Shown here piece after piece: positions 8,165-16,446 of a DNA stretch of 40,652 nucleotides. The position numbers and the translations under genes were made by a program. The notes beneath the pieces are model-generated. The model saw nothing but the letters and a program-made list of their open reading frames with translations, made no database searches and had not been told where the DNA came from. The stretch covers positions 1-40,652 of the IMG/VR virus record IMGVR_UViG_3300018411_000044; one strand, 5' to 3'. This DNA comes from a virus. The stretch's first letter is position 1. Every line of letters starts with the position of its first letter.

Positions 8165-8800
8165 TTGAAGATAACATCTAACAGGTTTGATGATGCGCTC
8201 TCATTATACCTCGGAAGACAGATGCAGGAAATCCATACACAAATGCCTGCTAAAGTTGTAGCAGTAGATTATGGAAAAGGTACAGTCGATATTGAGGTAT
8301 TGTATGAAGGTGTGTCGCCAGTTGCTCAGCTTTTAAACTATAAATACCCAACAATATATGATGTTCCAGTTCATACATATAGTGCCCAAGGTGGCACAAT
8401 TAAAATAACAGTGCCAATTAAAGCAGGTGACATTGGTGTCGTAAAGTTCCCTGAGAAACCTATGGATGGTTTTAAAGGTGGAAAAGTTTCTATTGATTTA
8501 GAAAAGAATATAGATACTCATGTACTTCAAGGTATTTGTTTTATTTCAGAAATTTCTACAGAAACAACTCCAGTTTCCATTGATCCTGAAAATTTAATCA
8601 TCCAACACAATACAACAAAAATCACAATTAAAAAAGATAGTGTTGAAGCTGTGACAGACCAAGATTTTAAAATCAATGGAGCAAAAGTAACATCCGATGG
8701 TGATTTTGTAACCAGTGATGGCATTAGCCTAAGAAATGTAAAACAAGCTTATAATAGTCATAATCATGGAGGAGGTGTAACACCTTCTCCCCAACTATAA
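8165..8800 (+). CDS. Cell-puncturing spike, Gp138-like
   Basis: The start codon is TTG, with GGAGG 5 bases upstream. The 211-residue protein has an N-terminal OB-fold region typical of the phi92 gp138 family (QMPAKVVAVDYGKGTVDIEVLYEG, then GDIGVVKFPEKPMDGF). It continues into repetitive beta-strand sequence suited to a triple-stranded helix. Near the end SHNHGGG provides the His-x-His motif that in such spikes binds an iron ion at the tip. The protein should pierce the outer membrane. Order after the hub and before the gp25-like wedge supports the call. Confidence 0.8.
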   Translation: MKITSNRFDDALSLYLGRQMQEIHTQMPAKVVAVDYGKGTVDIEVLYEGVSPVAQLLNYKYPTIYDVPVHTYSAQGGTIKITVPIKAGDIGVVKFPEKPMDGFKGGKVSIDLEKNIDTHVLQGICFISEISTETTPVSIDPENLIIQHNTTKITIKKDSVEAVTDQDFKINGAKVTSDGDFVTSDGISLRNVKQAYNSHNHGGGVTPSPQL

Positions 8801-8809
8801 GAGGTCTAT

Positions 8810-9331
8810 GTGGCGACTGAATATGTAGATTTGCAATTAGACCAAACTACCGGAGATCTCTTGATAACAGAGTCAGGAGATTTCCAATTAGTCACTGAGA
8901 ACATAAATTCATTATGGCAACGATTGTTGCTAAGGTTTTCAATTTGGCAAAATGAATGGCAGTTTAATTTAGATTTTGGTTTCCCTTATGAGAGTTACTT
9001 AGGAAATAAAATACCTAAAGAAGTTGTTGATGCCAAGATCAGAGAAACAGTACGTCTAGAGCCAGATGTATTAAGAATACAAGATTTTACTTCTAGTTTC
9101 AATACCCAAACTAGGCAATACGAAGCATATTTGACAGTAATAACACAAGAGCTTGAAGAAGTCAATGTTGCCTACTTTGGTGATGGTTATTATTATCCCT
9201 CCCCTGATGAAACTGCACAAGATTTGTGCCCTTCTTTAGGTGAAGTTGAATATGGTGCAAAACTTTATCATTTTATTAATTTTAGACTGCCTCTAGGTGG
9301 TGATGCAACGTGGATTAATACTTGGAGTTAA
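8810..9331 (+). CDS. Baseplate wedge protein, gp25-like
   Basis: The start codon is GTG, with AGAGG upstream, and the product has 173 residues. The sequence LQLDQTTGDLLITESGDFQLVTENINSLWQRLLLRFSIWQ, seen in parts such as SLWQRLLLRF, followed by EWQFNLDFGFPYESYLG, matches the gp25/W family (DUF2634-like). This family seeds wedge assembly and sheath polymerisation. The C-terminal 40 residues, with YYYPSPDETAQ, go beyond the core family. It lies directly upstream of the J-like gene, as in nearly all contractile systems. Confidence 0.75.
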   Translation: MATEYVDLQLDQTTGDLLITESGDFQLVTENINSLWQRLLLRFSIWQNEWQFNLDFGFPYESYLGNKIPKEVVDAKIRETVRLEPDVLRIQDFTSSFNTQTRQYEAYLTVITQELEEVNVAYFGDGYYYPSPDETAQDLCPSLGEVEYGAKLYHFINFRLPLGGDATWINTWS

Positions 9332-9340
9332 GGAGAGATT

Positions 9341-10840
9341 TTGGCAAATTATGGTCTAAATAGTTTTGGCTTTCTTAGGCCATCTCTAACAGAAATTGTA
9401 GAACAAAGAAAACAAGCATATCGAGATTTGTTTGGTTCTAATATTAATACTAATGACAACAGCGTGATAGATAAGATTGTATCAATCGAAGCAGATAGAG
9501 AAAATCAAGTCTGGATGCAAATGCAAGAAGTCTATGATAGTCAAACATATCAAGGTGCTGAAGGTAAATATCTTGATGATTTATTTTCTCGTAGAGGTAT
9601 TTACCGTAATGGTTTGACTAAAGCAACGGGCAGTGTAGAAATGGTACTCAACAGTACAGTACCTTATAATACTACCTATTCTGCCGGAACTTACAAAGTA
9701 AATTCTACTTTTATTTTACAAGAAGATGTGCTGGTTGCAGGTAATATTTTTGCACATACATTATTGAATTCTCAAATAAATACAGGTAGTTATACTTTTA
9801 CCATTTTAAATACAACTACCTCAGTTACTGCCACACTTAATTTGACACTAACTAACAAAACACCTAATAGTGTAGAGTTAAACTCTTTCTTCAATAGTAT
9901 TAAGACATTTATTGTTGATAATACAATTAACGAAAATCTAAGTCGAATTTTTATCGATAATGTTGCTGGTTCTATGTATATAGGTTATACTTCTGCAACA
10001 GAAATGGTAGGTTTGGCTCAAAAAGTTGATTTTAAAATTTCTCCGCAAATCGGTAACAAAACAATTAGGTTTGATGTCATTGCAGAAGATGCAGGATTGA
10101 ACCCAGTTAGTATCGGTCAGGTTACAACAATCGCTCCTCAACCTTCCGGTTATGTTTCTATTGGTAATATTGAAGCATTCTTTAGTGGTGCAAATATTGA
10201 ATCAGACAGTGAGTACAGGGCCAGAGCAAGCGCACAAATTAGCTCCCCAGCGGCGGCAACTCGTTCTGCTATTATCAACGGACTATTGACTGGTGTAGAT
10301 GGTGTTCGAAAGGTTAAGATTTTCTCTAACCCCACTGGAACTACAAGCCCTGCTGGAATCCCACCCTACAAGTTTATTCCTGTTGTTTACGGGGGAGATA
10401 CACCTTCAATTTCTCAGAGGCTGTATGAACTGATTGCTTGTTCTAATGCAACATATGGGACAGTAAACTATGATATTGAAACAGAAGATGGACAAGTAGA
10501 AACAATTTATCATACTAAGGCAACAGAAAAAGATGTTGCAATTAGAGTATCATACAAGACTGTTCAGAATAGACCTTTAGCAGATTCTGAAAGAAGTAGT
10601 ATTACATCAGGATTGTTAGATACAATAAATGGTTACCCTATTAACCCAACAATATACAATATCCAATTAGTTCAAAGCGTTACTTCTGCTGTTCCTTTGA
10701 TTCAATTCCAAGTATTGACAGTTGATATAAAATTAGCCACAGATCCTGATAGCTCCTACTCCTCTGCTACATTTAATACTGATATTGAAGATGTTCTTAT
10801 CCTAGCAGAAGCTGATGTGTATTTCAACCAAATTGTATAA
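9341..10840 (+). CDS. Baseplate wedge protein, gp47/J-like
   Basis: This protein of 499 residues has a TTG start with AGGAG 7 bases upstream. It has the baseplate J family layout: an N-terminal region with SIEADRENQVWMQMQEVYDS and GAEGKYLDDLFSRRGIYR, a beta-rich centre, then the conserved segment ESDSEYRARASAQISSPAAATRSAI (residues about 287-311) with GVDGVRKVKIFSNPTG. The C-terminus has a DVAIRVSYKT repeat-like fold. With the gp25-like and DUF2612-like proteins it forms the wedge that links the hub to the fibres. Confidence 0.85.
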   Translation: MANYGLNSFGFLRPSLTEIVEQRKQAYRDLFGSNINTNDNSVIDKIVSIEADRENQVWMQMQEVYDSQTYQGAEGKYLDDLFSRRGIYRNGLTKATGSVEMVLNSTVPYNTTYSAGTYKVNSTFILQEDVLVAGNIFAHTLLNSQINTGSYTFTILNTTTSVTATLNLTLTNKTPNSVELNSFFNSIKTFIVDNTINENLSRIFIDNVAGSMYIGYTSATEMVGLAQKVDFKISPQIGNKTIRFDVIAEDAGLNPVSIGQVTTIAPQPSGYVSIGNIEAFFSGANIESDSEYRARASAQISSPAAATRSAIINGLLTGVDGVRKVKIFSNPTGTTSPAGIPPYKFIPVVYGGDTPSISQRLYELIACSNATYGTVNYDIETEDGQVETIYHTKATEKDVAIRVSYKTVQNRPLADSERSSITSGLLDTINGYPINPTIYNIQLVQSVTSAVPLIQFQVLTVDIKLATDPDSSYSSATFNTDIEDVLILAEADVYFNQIV

Positions 10841-10851
10841 GGGATCCTCGT

Positions 10852-11466
10852 ATGGCATTAAAAGATATTGACCATATACAAATAAAAGAAAACTTCGTAC
10901 AAGAAGGTCTAGATTATCTCCCTGAAGCAATTCAAAAACCTAACATCCAAAAAGTTTTACAGATAGACTTAGAAAGATGGAAAGTTATTGATGATACACT
11001 GTACCAACTAGCTGTTAGACGGTTGTTATCTGAAGCAACAGGAATATATCTTGACGACATCGGGGCACGTTTCCAGATATATCGTAACGGTTTAGATGAC
11101 GATGACTATAGAGCGACATTGTTCCTAAAGACAGGTGAAGCACAAAAGCATGGAGCTCGTTCTGATATTATCAACGTATTGTATCAACTCCTTGGAAGTG
11201 AGTCTGTATTTACATGGAAAGGAGATAAGTATCGTTTTGATATTGCAATAAGCTCTCCTTGTTTTAATCTTGCAACTACGGCAGAGGATGTTGCTGCATT
11301 AATGCCTTTAATTACAGATCTACGAATTGTAGATGGTATAGGAGTCCCCTTTGTATTTGATGGAGATGACGATGGGGAAGGTTTTGGAATATCTAATGAT
11401 ACAAGCCTTCAACCAGAAGGTGGAAGATTAATGTTTACCTCGTATAAATCATCTTATGATATATAA
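10852..11466 (+). CDS. Baseplate wedge/tail protein, DUF2612-like
   Basis: This protein of 204 residues starts with ATG at 10852, 11 bases after the J-like gene. The segment LYQLAVRRLLSEATGIYLD followed by DIGARFQIYRNGLDDDDYRA is the DUF2612 signature as I know it; next comes LKTGEAQKHGARSDIINVLY. These proteins take the place of Mu gp48 or P2 gpI at the outer wedge and connect to the tail fibres. The short fibre gene follows. Its C-terminus is acidic and Gly-rich (DGDDDGEGFGISND). Confidence 0.7.
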   Translation: MALKDIDHIQIKENFVQEGLDYLPEAIQKPNIQKVLQIDLERWKVIDDTLYQLAVRRLLSEATGIYLDDIGARFQIYRNGLDDDDYRATLFLKTGEAQKHGARSDIINVLYQLLGSESVFTWKGDKYRFDIAISSPCFNLATTAEDVAALMPLITDLRIVDGIGVPFVFDGDDDGEGFGISNDTSLQPEGGRLMFTSYKSSYDI

Positions 11467-11478
11467 TAAGGAGAAATT

Positions 11479-12159
11479 TTGGCACAACCAACAAACCCCC
11501 TGATCGTGTGGGCAAGTGATGATGTCATTTTGCCAAATGCGCAAAGACCAAACAGAGCTTTACCTCCAGAATCTTTAATTCAAACAGGTTGGGATTTATC
11601 TCAAAAACCTGCTGCTGATGAGTGGAACTATCTCCTTAATAATAACGGGCAGTATATTAAGTGGTTGATAGAAGAAAAAATAAATGAGTTTCTAAAGAAA
11701 TCTGAGAACCTTAATGATCTTGCAAACAAGGCTACAGCTAGAACCAATCTTAGTGTTTATAGCAAAGCGGAAGTAAATAGTAAAACAATTTCTGCCGGAA
11801 ATGGACTGACAGGGGGTGGAGATCTAAGTGCTAATAGGACAATCTCTATGGGCACTCCAAGTACAGTTGGCCCAGCCACTTCCAACACTGCTTCTGGAAC
11901 TACACATACTCATGCCTTGGACGCAACAGGTAATGTTGCCGTTCTTACTGGATATTTGAATAACGGGGGTACAATACCGTTGCCATCTGGTTATACAGAG
12001 GCCCAATGTAAGTACACTGCATTTCCTGCAACTATAGGAGCTACTACAGCAGATGGAGACTTCTCTGTTACTCTTTCAGGTAGAGTTGTATCCATTACTG
12101 TAGATGGTGTTACCTCTGCTACGTCTAGTGCTGGGTACATTATCATAGGAGTTAAATAA
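11479..12159 (+). CDS. Short tail fibre protein
   Basis: The start codon is TTG, with AGGAG upstream, and the product has 226 residues. The N-terminal 65 residues (ASDDVILPNAQRPNRALPPE, and AADEWNYLLNNNGQYIKWL) look like a baseplate attachment domain. They are followed by the common fibre repeat SENLNDLANKATARTNLSVYS. A Gly/Thr-rich shaft (GNGLTGGGDLSANRTISMG, TTHTHALDATG) leads to a short C-terminal beta domain. The stop overlaps the next start (TAATG), coupling it to its chaperone. A receptor role is inferred, but no binding domain can be named. Confidence 0.7.
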   Translation: MAQPTNPLIVWASDDVILPNAQRPNRALPPESLIQTGWDLSQKPAADEWNYLLNNNGQYIKWLIEEKINEFLKKSENLNDLANKATARTNLSVYSKAEVNSKTISAGNGLTGGGDLSANRTISMGTPSTVGPATSNTASGTTHTHALDATGNVAVLTGYLNNGGTIPLPSGYTEAQCKYTAFPATIGATTADGDFSVTLSGRVVSITVDGVTSATSSAGYIIIGVK

Positions 12160-12569
12160 TGTTCTATATTTTTAATGCTGATGGTAATCTAGTAGGGACA
12201 TCTGACTATGAACCAAACCTTGAAGATTTGCAAACAAGAAATGAATATTTTACAGAAAGTAATCAGGATTTAGTTTTCAATAGAATTATTGGTGGTAAAT
12301 ATGGTGGAATTTATGAGATTGTAGAAACACCGGAAGAGATAACTCAACGACAGACTACTAAAATTGTATCTCAGCGAAATAAACTTTTAACTAAATCTGA
12401 CTGGGTAGTAACTCGCCATCTAGAAGAGAAGATGACAGGAAAAGACCACACCCTCTCAGAAGAACAATTTGTTGAGTTTCTGAACTACCGCCAAGAACTT
12501 CGTGATATAACTGAATTGGAAAATTTTCCGTTTATTTCTTTACCTGAAACACCTAAATTTCTGGAGTAA
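12159..12569 (+). CDS. Tail fibre assembly chaperone
   Basis: This protein of 136 residues is translationally coupled to the fibre gene, with start and stop overlapping at 12157-12161. Its C-terminal half carries the pattern of tail fibre assembly proteins: RNKLLTKSDWVVTRHLEEK, then LSEEQFVEFLNYRQELRDIT and FPFISLPETPKF. The N-terminal half (MFYIFNADGNLVGTSDYEPN) is the usual beta region. It helps the neighbouring fibre fold and trimerise. It is not expected in the particle. Confidence 0.8.
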   Translation: MFYIFNADGNLVGTSDYEPNLEDLQTRNEYFTESNQDLVFNRIIGGKYGGIYEIVETPEEITQRQTTKIVSQRNKLLTKSDWVVTRHLEEKMTGKDHTLSEEQFVEFLNYRQELRDITELENFPFISLPETPKFLE

Positions 12570-12572
12570 TCA

Positions 12573-12893
12573 ATGCCAGCAGAGATAATCTTTACAGTAG
12601 GAAAAGCCTTATGGTTCCTATTGACTGCCGGGGTAAGCTGGCTTTTAACACAGTTGTGGGGAGATTACAAAGAGTTTAAAAAGGATGCAACAGCTAAATA
12701 TAATGAACTCAATCAGAAGTTTGTTAAACTTGAAGCGATGGCTGTTACTCAGGATAAATTAGATGAAACTCTTGACAGAAAAATGGGACCAATCAAAGAC
12801 CAGATAACGAGATTAGATAGCAAATTAGATACTAAACTAGATAATATTATGAATGAAATTAAAGAGATAATCAAAGATCAGAACAGAAGATAA
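12573..12893 (+). CDS. Small membrane protein with coiled coil
   Basis: The protein has 106 residues. Residues about 4-28 (IIFTVGKALWFLLTAGVSWLLTQ) form one membrane segment. The rest is a charged coiled coil with regular Leu/Ile spacing, ending KEIIKDQNRR. Such single-span coiled-coil proteins (XhlA-like or DUF2730-like in layout) are often found next to holins in lysis cassettes. Its place between fibre and tailspike genes, with two more membrane proteins following, suggests a lysis or envelope role. No endolysin gene lies in the window, so the function is open. Confidence 0.6.
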   Translation: MPAEIIFTVGKALWFLLTAGVSWLLTQLWGDYKEFKKDATAKYNELNQKFVKLEAMAVTQDKLDETLDRKMGPIKDQITRLDSKLDTKLDNIMNEIKEIIKDQNRR

Positions 12894-12914
12894 CATAAGA
12901 TAAGGAGGTATTTC

Positions 12915-13355
12915 ATGGTAAGCTTCCTTATTTACTTATTCTGTTTCTTAGTATTATTTTTTATATCAAAACAAGAATATAAGGCATTGTGTTTTATTTT
13001 AGTATCTCTCACATCTGTTCAAGTGGTATTATCTTATTACACAAACACAGAAAGGATACATGATATTTTATTTTATTTAGTATCCTTATCTTTTATTGAT
13101 TTAGTGATGGTACTTTGTTGCATAACTAACCTCATAAAATTAAAACAGTATGATTTGCGCATATCAAGTGTTGCATTAGTTTCTGTATTTGGCACATTGC
13201 TTTGTATATTTGATTATTATGATTTTTATTATTTTCAGTATGCGCCTCTGTTTATAATGGAGTATTTATATTTCTCTATCAAACCACAACAAAAATTCAA
13301 TCCTATATTTTATATTTGTTCTTTACTATTAATAGTTCCCCATATGATTTCATAA
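12915..13355 (+). CDS. Multi-span membrane protein, unknown
   Basis: This 146-residue protein has AAGGAGG 7 bases before its ATG. It is very hydrophobic, with about four or five membrane segments (for example residues 2-18, 24-42, 55-76 and 90-107). I do not recognise the family. The sequence is more AT-rich than its neighbours. It lies between two other small membrane proteins, so it may be part of a lysis or membrane-modifying group. Superinfection exclusion is another option. Neither is shown by sequence. Confidence 0.55.
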   Translation: MVSFLIYLFCFLVLFFISKQEYKALCFILVSLTSVQVVLSYYTNTERIHDILFYLVSLSFIDLVMVLCCITNLIKLKQYDLRISSVALVSVFGTLLCIFDYYDFYYFQYAPLFIMEYLYFSIKPQQKFNPIFYICSLLLIVPHMIS

Positions 13356-13443
13356 ATGATCAATTATATAACATAATAACTACAATAGCAAATATAATGT
13401 AGTAATAATACTTATATACCGCACCAATCTAAGGTAACAAATA

Positions 13444-13707
13444 ATGAAAATATCAGATTTATTTACTGACCCCACAGATAACAGATTATCCCATACAAAA
13501 ATATGGAATCATATTGGATTATTGTGTATGACTATTATGTTTTGTTGGTATTCTTACCATTTTAAAATTGATGAATGGTTGTTGTTTGCCTACGGGTTTT
13601 TAGTAACACATCAAAATATGTTGGGGAAGTTTTTAAGTTTTAGATTTGGTACAAATATACCGCAAAACAACTTACCTGTTGGTCAGAAAGAAAAAGAGGA
13701 GCAGTAA
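13444..13707 (+). CDS. Small membrane protein, possible holin
   Basis: The protein has 87 residues. The N-terminus (DLFTDPTDNRLSHTKIWNH) is followed by two membrane segments, about residues 22-40 and 46-64, and a charged tail (GQKEKEEQ). The NRLSHTK-W pattern resembles phage DUF2644-type membrane proteins as I remember them. Two spans plus a charged tail fit a class II holin. It precedes the tailspike gene by 5 bases. Holin function is inference only. Confidence 0.6.
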   Translation: MKISDLFTDPTDNRLSHTKIWNHIGLLCMTIMFCWYSYHFKIDEWLLFAYGFLVTHQNMLGKFLSFRFGTNIPQNNLPVGQKEKEEQ

Positions 13708-13712
13708 CTATA

Positions 13713-15965
13713 ATGGCAATGACGTATAATCAAGCTGTTGAGCAGACAATTACCGCTGGTGAACAAATCCACCAGATTGTCAATGGTACAGCAACAACCG
13801 AAGTTACTGTAGAAGATGGTAGCAAGATTCCAAGCATTCGTAAAGCGCTTCTTGATAATTTTTATTTTAAAGACCCAATTGCTTGGCAAGTAGGCCAGAC
13901 CGAAAATGTCTTTAATCAACTCCGTCAGTTTACAGATGGAAGTTGGTGGTATACACCTAGCGCAACAGCAAGCAACCCGATCTCTATGGGAAGCACTCCG
14001 GTCGGAGACCCTTTGTGGCAGATTTATGATTTTGATGCCATTGGGAAGTTAGTACCAAGGATTGATGAAGCCCTGCGAAGAAGTTATGCTGAGGCCGGAT
14101 ACAACGTTGTGGGGACGTTCCGTGCGGGGTTCACACTCGTCAATGCGAATGATGTTGGGATCGACGAGGTTACAGGGCGTGGGTTCACAGGGCCGGCTGG
14201 GGTTATTGCCGCTGGGACTAATCCGACGAGCGGGGGATTTGTTGATGTGAGTAATCAGTTAGGGGTGGTGAAATCGGCGGCTGTAGCATACAACTTGGAT
14301 GTGTCTAAGGGAGGGTTGTATGTGCCGGGGATTATTCCAGCAGCGAGCGATAGCTGGTATGTATACAGAAACAAAATAGTCACAGGCTCAACCAACGCAT
14401 TACCAGCAGTTCCAGCGTTCCCTTTTTACTTCGTTAGAGAAAACCGTACAATTTTACTTGATGATTACATAACGACGTTTGGTGCTGAATCAAAGGATGA
14501 TGTTATAGATTGGCAGTACGCTATCAATGCCGCCGCCGCAAACAGAGATGCGGGATTTGGTGGTATGATTAAGATGCGTGGCGGCAGAGATTACACAGTT
14601 GAATCCGATGAGTTTAATCTGCCTTTGGGTGTCGGATTCATTGGGCCTGATGGTTGCGTTTACGGTGGTGGTATAAAATCCGCAGCTGTTTTTTACATCA
14701 AACATACTCCGTCAACATATATCTTCTCAACGTCTGGTGGAAACACATTCAAAAATGTCGGTGTGTGGTATAGCCAGCAAAACTGGGGCGCACCCCTAAC
14801 CTCAGCGTTGGATATGGGGTCATTTATCCGTCTAGGCAATCAGTTTGGAAACGGTGCGTATGGGAGCCTTGAGAACTTTTCAGCCTCCGGGAATAGCCGG
14901 ATAATTGAGAGAAACCAAGGCGGCAACCATGCTTTTGAATATTGGACGATCGAAAGAGTGGCAGTGTCCGCAACGCCTCATGGTCCAGTCTTTGACGTGC
15001 CACTGGCAACTGACCTGTATACGTTCCGAACGCTGCATGTGAACAGTAACATAAACTCATCCTATGCACTTCGTTACGGAGCAGATAAAAAATACACCAC
15101 CGCAGCCCTTTCAAAGAGTAACATTAACGCAATCGTATTCAAACTTGGCAGGTCTGACGGCGGGACGCTTGATGATGTGCTGACATATGGAATGCCATAT
15201 GCCGTAGTTGCTGGGTCTTCTAATCTTGACGCTGTGGTTACAGATGCGGCCAGTGCGACGTTTTTGAATTGTACGTTTGACGTGTGCTCCCGTCCGGTCA
15301 CAATCAACTGCCCAACTGGGGCTTTCGGGATGAAGTTTGCAGATTGTAGCATTGTGGCATCCCCTGCCGGAGGGGACTCCGACCAAGTTGTTGTGACGTT
15401 GGGAGCGTCGGCAAAAGAGCATTTCATCCCGTTTAACAGTTTGAAAATGCAGTTTGCCGCAGGTGTAACGTCTAAATTCGCAGAGTCTAACTCTAGCTCA
15501 TCAGGCAACCGTATGTTTGTGTCGGGCAGCCAGTTGTCCGCATGTGCTGTGATTGGGCTATCGCTCGGCTCGAATAAGCTGTTTGTGGATAACTGCCTAA
15601 ACAACCTGACTGAGGTTAGTGTGAATGAGGTGAAAACTCCAGCAAGCAAATCGGTAGCCTTGCTTGGCGGGAAAAACATTATGTTTTTCCAGACAGTTGT
15701 GATTGACGTTGCTTCTGGTGCTAACTTCGGTAGCAAGGTGATAGCATGGGACAAGACCGGAATGACCGGAACCCCAACCGTTGCTATCATAGGAGCTGGG
15801 TGCGGAGCAGGTTTTACTAACTACACAGCTGCATCAGCTACGACGTTCAGCGTCACAGAAACAGGATGCGTAGTCAGGGGTATAGCAGCATCAAATGCGA
15901 CATCAGCATCTACCATCACTGTGACACTGCTCGTTGTTGCATACGACACTACCGGTTTGCAGTAA
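13713..15965 (+). CDS. Tailspike protein, beta-helix type
   Basis: The 750-residue protein has an N-terminal anchor (ITAGEQIHQIVNGTATTEVT; SIRKALLDNFYFKDP; DGSWWYTPSATASNPISMG), residues about 1-110. It continues with TFRAGFTLVNANDVGIDEVT at about 135, a segment I associate with enterobacterial phage spikes. The start of a pectate-lyase-like beta-helix is visible at FGAESKDDVIDWQYAINAAA, and a Ser/Ala/Thr-rich C-terminus follows. Such proteins bind and often degrade surface polysaccharide, but catalytic residues cannot be picked out here. From about 14,050 the DNA is much richer in G+C than the genes around it, a sign of recent transfer of the host-range part onto a resident anchor. Confidence 0.8.
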   Translation: MAMTYNQAVEQTITAGEQIHQIVNGTATTEVTVEDGSKIPSIRKALLDNFYFKDPIAWQVGQTENVFNQLRQFTDGSWWYTPSATASNPISMGSTPVGDPLWQIYDFDAIGKLVPRIDEALRRSYAEAGYNVVGTFRAGFTLVNANDVGIDEVTGRGFTGPAGVIAAGTNPTSGGFVDVSNQLGVVKSAAVAYNLDVSKGGLYVPGIIPAASDSWYVYRNKIVTGSTNALPAVPAFPFYFVRENRTILLDDYITTFGAESKDDVIDWQYAINAAAANRDAGFGGMIKMRGGRDYTVESDEFNLPLGVGFIGPDGCVYGGGIKSAAVFYIKHTPSTYIFSTSGGNTFKNVGVWYSQQNWGAPLTSALDMGSFIRLGNQFGNGAYGSLENFSASGNSRIIERNQGGNHAFEYWTIERVAVSATPHGPVFDVPLATDLYTFRTLHVNSNINSSYALRYGADKKYTTAALSKSNINAIVFKLGRSDGGTLDDVLTYGMPYAVVAGSSNLDAVVTDAASATFLNCTFDVCSRPVTINCPTGAFGMKFADCSIVASPAGGDSDQVVVTLGASAKEHFIPFNSLKMQFAAGVTSKFAESNSSSSGNRMFVSGSQLSACAVIGLSLGSNKLFVDNCLNNLTEVSVNEVKTPASKSVALLGGKNIMFFQTVVIDVASGANFGSKVIAWDKTGMTGTPTVAIIGAGCGAGFTNYTAASATTFSVTETGCVVRGIAASNATSASTITVTLLVVAYDTTGLQ

Positions 15966-15995
15966 ACAAAAAGAGCTGTTTTGTTTGCGTGGTAC

Positions 15996-16022
15996 AAGCC
16001 TCTCAATCGAGGGGCTTTCCTT
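15996..16022 (+). terminator. Terminator after the tailspike gene
   Basis: AAGCCTCTC and GAGGGGCTT form a 9-bp stem (one G-T pair) around AATC, followed by TCCTTT. A second inverted repeat, AAACAAAA with TTTTGTTT, lies just upstream at about 15,964-15,986. Confidence 0.6.
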
Positions 16023-16023
16023 T

Positions 16024-16257
16024 ATGCATCCGTTCAACAATTGCCTTTACAGCGATTACACCGTATACAACGCAACAGAACCCACCTTTCTGCTGCGTTT
16101 TAGCTCTACCAGTGCGAATGGATGGGTCTGTAGCGTCCGATGCAGTATCACGTAGTCTGAAACGCCTGAACGCATTAGGGAGTCCCTGTGTTGTGGTGAG
16201 AATACGCCTTCGGTGGTGACGTGGAACATTGCTAACTCTGGCGTGTGGGGGTGTTAA
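16024..16257 (+). pseudogene. Small ORF broken by an in-frame TAG
   Basis: From ATG 16024, one frame runs 43 codons (MHPFNNCLYSDYTVYN... to RCSIT) to TAG at 16153-16155. It then stays open for 33 more codons ending NIANSGVWGC and TAA at 16255. GAGGGG, the 3' arm of the terminator hairpin, lies 9 bases before the ATG and could serve as a ribosome site. Base composition matches the GC-rich tailspike segment, so it probably arrived with it and decayed. Amber readthrough or suppression is the alternative. No family is recognised. The rest of 16,258-16,380 shows no coding signal. Confidence 0.35.
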
Positions 16258-16380
16258 TTGCTGTCTTACATCCAACATGTAGACGAGAAGCGTGTTAATA
16301 AATTAATAATTAATATGTGTCCCCTTATATGCCCTATAGTGGTTTTACAAAACATCAAGAACTTTAAATACATACAAATA

Positions 16381-16405
16381 AGGCTCCCATTGGGAGCCTT
16401 TTCTT
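16381..16405. terminator. Bidirectional terminator between convergent blocks
   Basis: AGGCTCCC and GGGAGCCT form a perfect 8-bp stem around ATT. On the plus strand it is followed by TTTCTTTT. On the minus strand it is followed by the less regular TTATTTGTATG. It separates the rightward tail genes from the leftward replication genes. Confidence 0.75.
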
Positions 16406-16446
16406 TTATCTACAACTATAAATTTTATTATAAATCAACAACTTAC

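Noticed and set aside
15074-15790. Long minus-strand open frame within the tailspike gene
   Set aside because: It is an antisense by-product of the GC-richer composition, without ribosome site or family features, and lies wholly in a clear coding region on the plus strand.
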